A stretch of 5,021 bases of DNA. Origin: Bacteroidales bacterium (lineage in GTDB: Bacteria; Bacteroidota; Bacteroidia; Bacteroidales; UBA12077). The notes under the pieces were generated by a model. The model searched no databases. It had not been told where the DNA came from and saw only the letters and a list, made by a program, of their open reading frames with translations. The first letter of the stretch is position 1, and each line of letters opens with the position of its first letter. Positions 1 to 5,021 of this stretch are shown here, one piece after another. The stretch covers positions 1 to 5,021 of the forward strand of contig JAUVUS010000235.1 of the NCBI GenBank assembly GCA_030600865.1. Reading direction: 5' to 3'. The translations under genes and the position numbers were made by a program.

Positions 1-30
1 TATTAAACTAAAATTATGCAGGTGTTTATT
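1..30. repeat. Left copy of a 30-bp direct repeat
   Basis: This stretch matches 4280-4309 in the same orientation at 27 of 30 positions. The differences are at repeat positions 14, 22 and 28, and all are transitions. Shared blocks are TATTAAACTAAAA at the start, then TATGCAG, then TGTTT. The repeat begins at the first base of the window, so it may continue to the left. A match this long is very unlikely by chance in 5 kb. Its role is unknown: it could be a dispersed intergenic repeat or the boundary of an inserted or duplicated segment. Confidence 0.75.
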
Positions 31-104
31 CAATGCTCATTAGTTTATTGTAAAGCACTTTGTCTTGTTTTTCTATCAATCCGCACTAATATTATTTATG
101 GAGT

Positions 105-150
105 ACGAACCGAAACGAACCGACCAAAGGGAACTCATGACCGAAGGGAA
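105..150. repeat. Cluster of two pairs of short direct repeats
   Basis: ACGAACCGA occurs twice with a 10-bp period (105-113 and 115-123). Immediately beside it, GACCRAAGGGAA occurs twice with a 17-bp period (122-133 and 139-150, 11 of 12 identical). The two pairs abut. Such spacing is reminiscent of iterons or protein-binding arrays, but it could equally be internal structure of a dispersed element. No adjacent gene explains it. Confidence 0.6.
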
Positions 151-264
151 TAACATTCTTGAGCTCAGCGTACCTAATTTATTTTGTTTTTTTGCGTTAG
201 TGCAAAACACCAGTGCCCTCTGAGAAATCTGGACTGGCTTTGGAAGTGTATTTGCTCGTGGGGC

Positions 265-295
265 TTGCCAATATGCATGCAAACAAGGTTGGCAA
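265..295. other. Inverted repeat (TTGCCAA/TTGGCAA) beside the terminator
   Basis: TTGCCAA (265-271) and TTGGCAA (289-295) are perfect 7-bp inverted repeats around a 17-base loop, which itself holds the palindrome TGCATGCA (274-281). The hairpin ends three bases before the main terminator stem. It may be a secondary structure in minus-strand read-through RNA or part of the neighbouring non-coding element. It is too weak to be called a terminator on its own. Confidence 0.4.
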
Positions 296-297
296 TT

Positions 298-339
298 AAT
301 AACCCCCTCCAGTTATATCTCTAACTGATGGGGGTTATT
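298..339 (-). terminator. Intrinsic terminator of the DUF1254 operon
   Basis: AATAACCCCC (298-307) pairs perfectly with GGGGGTTATT (330-339). After a 2x2 internal loop, the stem continues as CAGTTA (310-315) with TAACTG (322-327), closing a 6-base loop. The hairpin starts 25 bp past the stop codon of the 402-residue gene, which is the expected place for its terminator. The 3' side in minus-strand RNA is UUAUUAAUU, so the U-tract is imperfect. On the plus strand the stem is followed by TTATTAAAAA, which is not a U-tract. The minus-strand assignment therefore rests mainly on position. Confidence 0.75.
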
Positions 340-364
340 AAAAACCTGTAATAATTTACGGAAC

Positions 365-1573
365 CTAATTGCAAGGTTTCTTTGGAAGATTGTTTATGTC
401 TGGTTTGTAGTAACGAACTACAAAATAGTAAGGTTCACCTGCATTAACCGGCATCCAGTAAGTACCATCTTTAGGATCTTCAACGCTAAAAGTGATGGTA
501 ATATTTCCATTCTCATCAGGTTTGGTGTTGTAAGCATTAAACAGGTCATTTTTGCCGGGAATCGTGTTTCTGGTTATGGCGCTGTAACGTGTAACCGACC
601 AGAATAATTCAACTCCTTCAGGTTCATATGGTAAGGTAAAAACTTCTGTTTTATCGCCCATAAGTACTTCATCGTTACAGTTGGTGAAAAACGGTCCATA
701 ATATGCATGATGAACAGGAAATCCCAGATGGCCAACAATTGCAGCAGCACGATACTCCGGATCGTTACTATTTGGTTCCTCACTATCAATAGGGCCGAAC
801 ATTCCAATATTGCCCGTTACACCAAATTTAGGAGCAACAGCACCGATATATTTACTCACACGAATGTAATCCTCATTACTAAAATTGACTGAAGCCTCTA
901 AAATCTCCTTGTTTTGTGGATACACATCGTGTGTTTCAAGAGTGTGTTTTATCGGATTCTCAATAATAAGTTCTTTACTACCGACGGCGGTAAGTTTGAT
1001 TTTCTCCTGTATAGCCCATGCATTTTTCATGTCTTCAGCAGTTTTTACCTGAATTCTTATAAACAGGTGAGGGTAGTTGCCGGGACTCTCAATTACAGTT
1101 GAACCTTCAGGAACTTCCATGTGTTTCCCTTTACGTACAATTGTATATTTTCCCTTTGGGTGAATCTCATCGTAAATGGTGTAATGTTCCTGATCGGTAA
1201 TATGGATTGAGTAATAACGACCTTCTTTAATTTCAGGATATTCAACCGTTACAGGTCCTTCTGTGAGGTCAACCACAACTTTAGTGTAAATGTGGTCTAA
1301 GGCAGGTGTAACAACCGGGTCGGTTCCTTCGGTTGGTAGTTCTTTTGTGTGAAATAACTTATTAGTTCCACCTGCCTGTTTTGCGGTTGTAACCATATAT
1401 ACCATGTGGTGATATACTTTAAATGCCATTAAATCAGCATCCGAAGGCTTTTCAAGAGTTGCGCTAACTTCTGTTTGTTCAGTACCCTTTTCTTCTTTTG
1501 TGGTTTGTGTACCAAACGCCATAAATCCAAAAATTATGGCTATTATAATTGTTAATCTTAATAATGTTTTCAT
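365..1573 (-). CDS. DUF1254/DUF1214 domain-containing exported protein
   Basis: The 402-residue product has unknown function. Residues 1-21 form a signal sequence: a short Lys/Arg N-terminus, then a hydrophobic run rich in Ile and Phe. There is no lipobox Cys, so it is probably periplasmic or anchored by an uncleaved signal. A DUF1254-like region lies at about 90-190, with the family pattern of an aromatic IY, then VDLTEGPV, then an RYYSIHITD strand. A DUF1214-like domain lies at about 320-392, with FWSVTRYSAITRN, an NGNITITF strand, then YWMPV and VVRYYKPD. Compared with its neighbour it is shorter and lacks most of the N-terminal helical part of DUF1254. It is the second gene of the operon, 47 bp after the lipoprotein gene. 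The terminator at 298-339 follows. The ATG start has only a weak A-rich leader and no Shine-Dalgarno. Family membership is secure; the molecular role is unknown. Confidence 0.9.
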   Translation of the reverse strand: MKTLLRLTIIIAIIFGFMAFGTQTTKEEKGTEQTEVSATLEKPSDADLMAFKVYHHMVYMVTTAKQAGGTNKLFHTKELPTEGTDPVVTPALDHIYTKVVVDLTEGPVTVEYPEIKEGRYYSIHITDQEHYTIYDEIHPKGKYTIVRKGKHMEVPEGSTVIESPGNYPHLFIRIQVKTAEDMKNAWAIQEKIKLTAVGSKELIIENPIKHTLETHDVYPQNKEILEASVNFSNEDYIRVSKYIGAVAPKFGVTGNIGMFGPIDSEEPNSNDPEYRAAAIVGHLGFPVHHAYYGPFFTNCNDEVLMGDKTEVFTLPYEPEGVELFWSVTRYSAITRNTIPGKNDLFNAYNTKPDENGNITITFSVEDPKDGTYWMPVNAGEPYYFVVRYYKPDINNLPKKPCN

Positions 1574-1620
1574 CTTTAACTATTTTAAATTATGTTAATG
1601 TTATAAATGTTATTATAGAC

Positions 1621-3087
1621 CTATTTAATTATTTTAATTACTGGTGGTTGCCAAGTACCATCTAAAATAGCTTCTTTTCCCCAGTAAGCACGAATGTAAA
1701 GAGAGAAAACGCCTTCAGGTGCTGGTAACCAGTTAGATTCTAATTCAACACTTGGAGCTTTTGGTCCGGCATAAAGTGTTAATGAACCATCTTCATTAAA
1801 TTGCAAATCTTTATTTTTCGTACCTAAGGAATAGCGATTTAACTCGTTAACCTCAAATAAGTGATGCTTATTATAAATGGTTAACGACCAAAAACCGTTT
1901 ACCGGAGGCAATTGCCCCTTAGGAAAAGTAATAGTATAAATATTATTGCCTGCCATTTGTTCTCCTTTTGTATCATTATCTGTATAATAATATTGTGTTT
2001 CATTTGAACGGTTTTCAAACATATTTGATTTTGCACAAGCTGTTCGCATAAAGTAATCGAAACCCCATATTGCATTATTTACAGATCTGTTCCATCCATT
2101 TCCTGCAGGTACACCATTGTGTTTCCAGAGGAAAAGCGGTGCAATAACTTCTTTTTCTGTGGCTATTGCAGCTTCAACCAATATTTCTTTAATAGCAGGG
2201 TCTTTTTCTGCTGCTGCCAATACTTGACGAATTGAGGCATAAAGAGCTTCTTCACCCGGCATTGGAGGTACTAAATCCATAACACCACCAAGCTGTGCAA
2301 AAAATGCTTTAGGTACTACCCAGCTTCTTTCACCTTCAACTTCGGGTGCTGGATATTCTGGTGTTTCATTCCAATCTTTAATTTTTATTTTACCGTCAAA
2401 CTCAGTTAAAGGATATACATTTATTTGGTTTACAATAGGCTTAATCGCTTCGCGGTCTTCATCGTTGTCATTTAAAAAAATACGAGGTCCGGCAAAACAA
2501 AACTCTGTAGATGGTTGCATAACAGCGGTAATGCCTTCAGGAGTTTTACCATCCCAGTTAGGCCCAACCAATAAATAGAAACCTGGTTTAGTCCCATACG
2601 CTTTGCCCAGCTCTCCAAACTGATCGGTACGGGCATCATAAAGTGCAACTACCCAAAAGCGGTCACCAAAATCAGGGAGTTGCAACACAACTGGCTCTTC
2701 GTCAAGCGAACAAAAGGCTGTACCATAAACTACATCCTGGTTAGGGCAGGCCACAAAACTTTGATTAGGCTTTACATAGTCGTTAAGCATAGAAAGATAT
2801 CCCCGGGGAGCTACAGGAATCACACCTCCTAGTTTGCCGGGTTCCGGCGCCTGGGTTATACCTGCCCTGCGGTTGTGGCTGTTTACTATTGGCCAACCCC
2901 AAACATAAGCCATTCTGGCAATTGTTTTTACATATTCCGGATGCATAATTGCACCTTCGGCCAAAGCGATTTCATTCACTTTAAAATTTTCTTTTTCAGA
3001 AGAATTAGTCAAAGCCTCGTCTTTTGGCTGAATTTGATTGCATGAAATTAGACCAATAATCATACTTAATGTCATTAGTTTTTTCAT
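1621..3087 (-). CDS. DUF1254/DUF1214 domain-containing lipoprotein
   Basis: The 488-residue product has unknown function. The N-terminus is a lipoprotein signal: two Lys, a hydrophobic stretch, and the lipobox LISC with Cys16. An acidic-polar linker follows to about residue 40. DUF1254 spans roughly 52-200: [10 protein letters not shown] at 61-70, the diagnostic CPNQDVVYG at 114-122, VVLQLPD at 133-139, [10 protein letters not shown] at 143-152 and LLVGPNWDG at 172-180. A middle helical region follows. DUF1214 spans about 365-472, with GFWSLTIYN (398-406), [17 protein letters not shown] (452-459) and YIRAYW (464-469). The family-typical WQPP motif is near the C-terminus. The length is normal for full two-domain members. 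It is probably anchored in the outer or inner membrane; there is no canonical Lys-Asp/Glu export signal directly after Cys16. It is the first gene of the operon and lies divergent to the AraC regulator. No catalytic residues can be named, because the family has no established activity that I know of. Confidence 0.93.
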   Translation of the reverse strand: MKKLMTLSMIIGLISCNQIQPKDEALTNSSEKENFKVNEIALAEGAIMHPEYVKTIARMAYVWGWPIVNSHNRRAGITQAPEPGKLGGVIPVAPRGYLSMLNDYVKPNQSFVACPNQDVVYGTAFCSLDEEPVVLQLPDFGDRFWVVALYDARTDQFGELGKAYGTKPGFYLLVGPNWDGKTPEGITAVMQPSTEFCFAGPRIFLNDNDEDREAIKPIVNQINVYPLTEFDGKIKIKDWNETPEYPAPEVEGERSWVVPKAFFAQLGGVMDLVPPMPGEEALYASIRQVLAAAEKDPAIKEILVEAAIATEKEVIAPLFLWKHNGVPAGNGWNRSVNNAIWGFDYFMRTACAKSNMFENRSNETQYYYTDNDTKGEQMAGNNIYTITFPKGQLPPVNGFWSLTIYNKHHLFEVNELNRYSLGTKNKDLQFNEDGSLTLYAGPKAPSVELESNWLPAPEGVFSLYIRAYWGKEAILDGTWQPPVIKIIK

Positions 3088-3155
3088 ATTTTAGTCAGAT
3101 TAAATAAAATTGTACTTTATAAAAAATAAATTAAATATACAAATAGATTTTAGAG

Positions 3156-3193
3156 TTGGCAATAAAGCTTTCTTCTTATTATTTTTTTGGCAT
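3156..3193. promoter_or_regulatory. Candidate AraC-type operator: TTGGCA direct repeat
   Basis: TTGGCAAT (3156-3163) and TTGGCAT (3187-3193) lie in the same orientation with starts 31 bp apart, close to three helical turns. AraC-family proteins commonly bind direct repeats on one face of the helix. The left copy lies just upstream of the putative minus-strand -7 element. The right copy overlaps the putative -33 box of the regulator gene, which would allow autorepression. The half-site is short, so chance is not excluded. Confidence 0.3.
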
Positions 3194-3218
3194 GGAATAA
3201 CAATTTTTCTTATCTTGC
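3186..3218 (+). promoter_or_regulatory. Candidate Bacteroidota-type promoter of the AraC gene
   Basis: TTTG (3186-3189) is followed after 21 bp by TATCTTGC (3211-3218). The spacing fits the -33/-7 architecture of the Bacteroidota housekeeping sigma factor. The downstream box matches TAnnTT but not the final TG of TAnnTTTG. Transcription would start near 3225, a short distance before either possible start codon. Confidence 0.35.
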
Positions 3219-3263
3219 TATCTTATAAATAAATACTGAATGCTAGTTTATTGTTATGCTATT

Positions 3264-4250
3264 ATGAATAAAAATTTACACTTAATACAAGTAAATGGAT
3301 TTAATCCAATATTGAAGGATTTAAAAGAAAAGGGATGTAATACCGATAAGCTTATTAAAGAATCAGATTTGCATCTTTTTAATCTTGAAAACCCTTTAGC
3401 TTATGTACCTGCAAAATTGGTTTATAACCTTTATGATGAAATTAATAAGTCATTAGGCATAAATAATTTTATTGATGAATTCTCAGATTATTATCAATTG
3501 ATTGCAATAATGCAACATGGAGAACTTATGGCTTATGCGCCTGATGTGCTTACCGCTTGTCAAATTGCAATAAAGTATGACCAAATTGTCTTTACAAATG
3601 AGAGGTTGTTTTTGCGCACAAATGGCAACAAAAGTATGATAGCATCTTATTTTATTGATAATCCAGAAAGTGGACGTGAAAACGTCATTTTTACTAATAT
3701 TGCACTAATGCTGAATACTTTCAGGTTAAAGTTTGGACATGACTGGCAACCCTATGATTTGTATATTCAGCATGATAAGGTTCCAAATTTGGATAAACTA
3801 ATACCCAGAAAATCTGAAACAAATGTTTTTGTAGATCAAGAATTTACGGGTCTTACCTTTGACACTTCTTTGCTGAAATGCCCAATGCTCAATCCTGTTG
3901 AACAAAATTCAGGCTCCTCATTAATCAAGCCCTTAGACACGTTATCCTCGAAAGTTGAGAGCCTTTTAGATTCTAATCACCACACAAGACTGCCAAGTAT
4001 TCATAAGTTCTCAGAGGTTTCAGATATGTCTTTACGAACATTTCAAAGGTCATTAGCCGAAGAAGATACTAACTTTTCTCAAATTATTGAAAACTGGCGC
4101 TTTAAAAAAGCTCTTGAATTTCTTGAAAATACTTCAATTAAAATTAAGGAAATTAGTCAGCGTTTATGTTACTCGAATGTATCTAACTTTGAGCATGCTT
4201 TTCGTAGGTGGACGAATACTCATCCTCTGCATTATCGCTCGAAACTCTAA
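3264..4250 (+). CDS. AraC-family transcriptional regulator (OruR/ArgR-like, arabinose_bd N-domain)
   Basis: This is a cytoplasmic DNA-binding regulator of 328 residues from the chosen ATG. The N-terminal domain (about 10-195) resembles the PF12625 type found in OruR-like activators, with the pattern LAYVPAKLVYNLYDEI followed by the helical AIMQHGELMAYAPDVLTACQIA segment, and presumably senses a small effector. The C-terminal domain carries two helix-turn-helix motifs: the first at about 245-268 (HKFSEVSDMSLRTFQRSL), the second at about 293-325 (IKEISQRLCYSNVSNFEHAFRRW, then the family PxxYR as PLHYR). The protein ends six residues after that Pro, as usual. An in-frame ATG at 3240 would add MLVYCYAI. 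I prefer 3264 because the added residues look non-conserved and neither site has a ribosome binding sequence. It is divergent to the DUF1254 operon, its likely target. The effector is unknown. Confidence 0.93.
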   Translation: MNKNLHLIQVNGFNPILKDLKEKGCNTDKLIKESDLHLFNLENPLAYVPAKLVYNLYDEINKSLGINNFIDEFSDYYQLIAIMQHGELMAYAPDVLTACQIAIKYDQIVFTNERLFLRTNGNKSMIASYFIDNPESGRENVIFTNIALMLNTFRLKFGHDWQPYDLYIQHDKVPNLDKLIPRKSETNVFVDQEFTGLTFDTSLLKCPMLNPVEQNSGSSLIKPLDTLSSKVESLLDSNHHTRLPSIHKFSEVSDMSLRTFQRSLAEEDTNFSQIIENWRFKKALEFLENTSIKIKEISQRLCYSNVSNFEHAFRRWTNTHPLHYRSKL

Positions 4251-4279
4251 TTTTTTTGTTTTTAACAAACTGAAGTTAA

Positions 4280-4309
4280 TATTAAACTAAAACTATGCAG
4301 ATGTTTGTT
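4280..4309. repeat. Right copy of the 30-bp direct repeat
   Basis: This copy is 27 of 30 identical to window positions 1-30. It sits in the 70-bp gap between the convergent 3' ends of the AraC and HTH genes, 11 bp from the HTH stop codon. Its left end overlaps the palindrome TTAATATTAA (4276-4285). A few bases past the 30-bp core, both copies also carry similar TTTATTG sequence (about 47-53 versus 4323-4329), so the true repeat may be longer and diverged. The gap holds only a weak TTTGTT/AACAAA hairpin and no clear terminator for either gene. Confidence 0.75.
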
Positions 4310-4320
4310 ATTGATTTTAA

Positions 4321-4530
4321 TTATTTATTGGAATTATACTCAAGAATATCACTTGGCTGACAATCTAGTTCACGACAGATCGCTTCTAATGTAGTAAATC
4401 GTATTGCCTTGGCTTTACCACTTTTTAAATTTGAAAGATTAGACATTGTAATATTAATCCGTTCAGACAATTCTGTTAATGACATTTTACGTTTAGCTAG
4501 CATTACATCTAGGTTTGTTATTATTGGCAT
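4321..4530 (-). CDS. Small Cro/CI-type (XRE) HTH transcriptional regulator, YozG-like
   Basis: The 69-residue product is a single helix-turn-helix domain with no added effector domain. Residues 17-24 (SLTELSER) and 28-37 (TMSNLSNLKS) are the two helices of the DNA-binding motif. The ending CQPSDILEY is the hallmark of the compact HTH_26/YozG group. It presumably acts as a DNA-binding repressor or switch of its own operon. It lies 14 bp downstream of the DUF2975 gene on the same strand, so the two are almost certainly cotranscribed. This pairing of a DUF2975 membrane protein with a tiny HTH protein recurs in Bacteroidota and Firmicutes. The target and signal are unknown. The ATG start at 4530 fits the family length. 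Confidence 0.9.
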   Translation of the reverse strand: MPIITNLDVMLAKRKMSLTELSERINITMSNLSNLKSGKAKAIRFTTLEAICRELDCQPSDILEYNSNK

Positions 4531-4544
4531 TGTTCACAAAGTAA

Positions 4545-5021
4545 TTAAACGGTTAGTTCATGTTCTTCCTTTATCTCTGCGCCTCTAATAAAAGCTTTAG
4601 CCATTGCAAAAATTAAAAATCCAAGGAAAATTGTTCTGAAATCAAGATTAAATTTGGCACGAATAACAACATTGGCTAATTCAATATTATTTGTTATGTG
4701 AGACTCTATTAAATAACTAACTAATTCAGGTAACAAAGCTAAGACCAATATTGTATAAGCAATTTTCTTAATATATTCTCCATTACTTCTGTTGAAAAAA
4801 ACTCCGGTTTTCAAACTCGAAAATATTTTGCGAAGCAAGTAAATAATATATATATATATGAATGTGTCAATTGCCACACTTAATATTCTGAAAAAAATAA
4901 TATTTTGTTTGAAATCCGAGATATGTAGTCTACCAATGCCATTGCTTAAAAATGCAGTATGTTTAATTCCATCGTTCAAATTAATATCCCCAAGGTATAT
5001 TCTTGAGAATTCAACACTAAA
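4545..5021 (-). CDS. DUF2975 domain-containing membrane protein (5' end outside window)
   Basis: This is a partial gene: 158 codons are visible and the frame stays open to the right edge. A TTG at 4979 could be taken as a start. The 14 codons upstream of it are also open and read plausibly (FSVEFSRIYLGDIN), so I treat the true start as lying beyond the window. Three membrane segments are visible at about residues 41-63, 84-105 and 127-145 of the visible part. A first membrane helix presumably lies off the window, giving the four usual for the family. Family marks are the KIFSSLKTGVFF loop after the first visible helix and the cytoplasmic C-terminus FIRGAEIKEEHELTV. Its function is unknown; pairing with the HTH gene suggests a membrane partner in regulation, which is inference. 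Confidence 0.87.
   Translation of the reverse strand, partial: FSVEFSRIYLGDINLNDGIKHTAFLSNGIGRLHISDFKQNIIFFRILSVAIDTFIYIYIIYLLRKIFSSLKTGVFFNRSNGEYIKKIAYTILVLALLPELVSYLIESHITNNIELANVVIRAKFNLDFRTIFLGFLIFAMAKAFIRGAEIKEEHELTV
4846..4859. repeat. (AT)7 dinucleotide tract inside the DUF2975 gene
   Basis: Seven AT units run uninterrupted and encode an alternating Ile-Tyr stretch (IYIYI) in a membrane helix. A gain or loss of one unit would shift the reading frame. In an AT-rich genome, codon choice for Ile and Tyr alone can create such a tract, so slippage is only a possibility. Confidence 0.7.

Larger units (their letters stand above)
31..297. other. Intergenic region with no convincing gene, GC-richer and repeat-bearing
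   Basis: I see no supportable gene here. A 68-codon minus-strand frame (76-282) is open, but it has no ribosome binding site, is rich in unrelated low-complexity residues, and starts inside a hairpin. The segment from about 101 to 295 looks richer in G and C than the other intergenic DNA in this window. It contains short tandem-like repeats (105-150), a small inverted repeat CCAGT/ACTGG (210-214 with 233-237) and a 7-bp inverted repeat (265-295). This combination fits a non-coding repeated or structured element, or a decayed remnant, better than a gene. That reading is inference. Confidence 0.5.
3088..3263. promoter_or_regulatory. Divergent promoter region between the DUF1254 operon and the AraC gene
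   Basis: This AT-rich 176-bp gap must hold promoters for both directions. On the minus strand the best -7-like element is TCTATTTG (3147-3140, one mismatch to TAnnTTTG). No properly spaced -33 TTG accompanies it, which would suit a promoter that needs an activator. It also holds a TTGGCA direct repeat, the palindrome AAAGCTTT (3164-3171) and a run of seven T (3182-3188). The presence of promoters follows from the gene layout; the individual boxes are inference. Confidence 0.6.

Noticed and set aside
26..88. Short minus-strand frame CGLIEKQDKVLYNKLMSIE ending at 26, which resembles a protein C-terminus
   Set aside because: It has no start codon, is bounded upstream by a stop at about 88 with more stops before that, and spans only 19 codons. 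Chance is the simplest explanation.
76..282. 68-codon minus-strand open frame
   Set aside because: It has no ribosome binding sequence and no recognisable domain. It starts inside a hairpin loop and overlaps direct-repeat DNA, so it is better explained as non-coding. I cannot exclude a small repeated ORF; a search for conserved homologues with synonymous bias would decide.
181..300. Possible integron attC site in the structured intergenic segment
   Set aside because: No correctly placed GTTRRRY and RYYYAAC core pair is present, and there is no integrase nearby.
574..1102. Open frames at 574-807 (minus), 707-892 (plus) and 914-1102 (plus)
   Set aside because: All lie inside the well-supported 402-residue DUF1214 gene in other frames and show no domain of their own.
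4251..4275. Terminator for the AraC gene (T-run and TTTGTT/AACAAA inverted repeat)
   Set aside because: The stem is only 6 AT-rich pairs with a 3-base loop, and the T-run precedes the hairpin rather than following it.
4087..4290. 67-codon plus-strand frame overlapping the AraC 3' end
   Set aside because: It overlaps the conserved HTH region of the AraC gene in another frame and reads like a shadow of it, running into AT-rich intergenic DNA.

Overview
The window reads as chromosomal DNA from a Bacteroidota bacterium. This is inferred from several signs together: AT-rich intergenic DNA, start codons without clear Shine-Dalgarno sequences, a promoter-like pair resembling the Bacteroidota -33/-7 pattern (TTTG, then TAnnTTTG), and the envelope lipoprotein style of one gene. 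A marine or environmental Bacteroidales-like host is a guess. No integrase, transposase, tRNA, rRNA or CRISPR array is visible.

Layout. Positions 1-364 hold no convincing gene. They contain one copy of a 30-bp repeat at the very edge, a GC-richer segment with short internal repeats and hairpins, and a strong intrinsic terminator (298-339). Positions 365-3087 are a two-gene minus-strand operon. A 488-residue DUF1254/DUF1214 lipoprotein (1621-3087) comes first, followed after 47 bp by a 402-residue DUF1254/DUF1214 protein with a non-lipoprotein signal sequence (365-1573). A 176-bp divergent intergenic region separates this operon from a plus-strand AraC-family regulator (3264-4250). A second copy of the 30-bp repeat lies at 4280-4309. 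Beyond it is a minus-strand pair made of a DUF2975 membrane protein (4545 to beyond the right edge) and a small Cro/CI-type HTH protein (4321-4530).

How the genes may work together. The AraC-type regulator is divergent from the DUF1254 operon and is the obvious candidate to control it. The intergenic region has a TTGGCA direct repeat spaced 31 bp, with one copy overlapping the regulator's own putative -33 box. The two DUF1254 proteins probably act outside the cytoplasm, one lipid-anchored and one soluble or membrane-tethered. Their biochemical role is unknown. The DUF2975/HTH pair is a separate unit, similar in type to the B. subtilis YoaS/YozG arrangement.

The best leads are the 27/30 direct repeat flanking the whole 4.25-kb DUF1254/AraC block, the uncharacterised regulator-plus-two-envelope-proteins module itself, and the micro-repeat segment at 105-150. 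Nothing here proves a new system.
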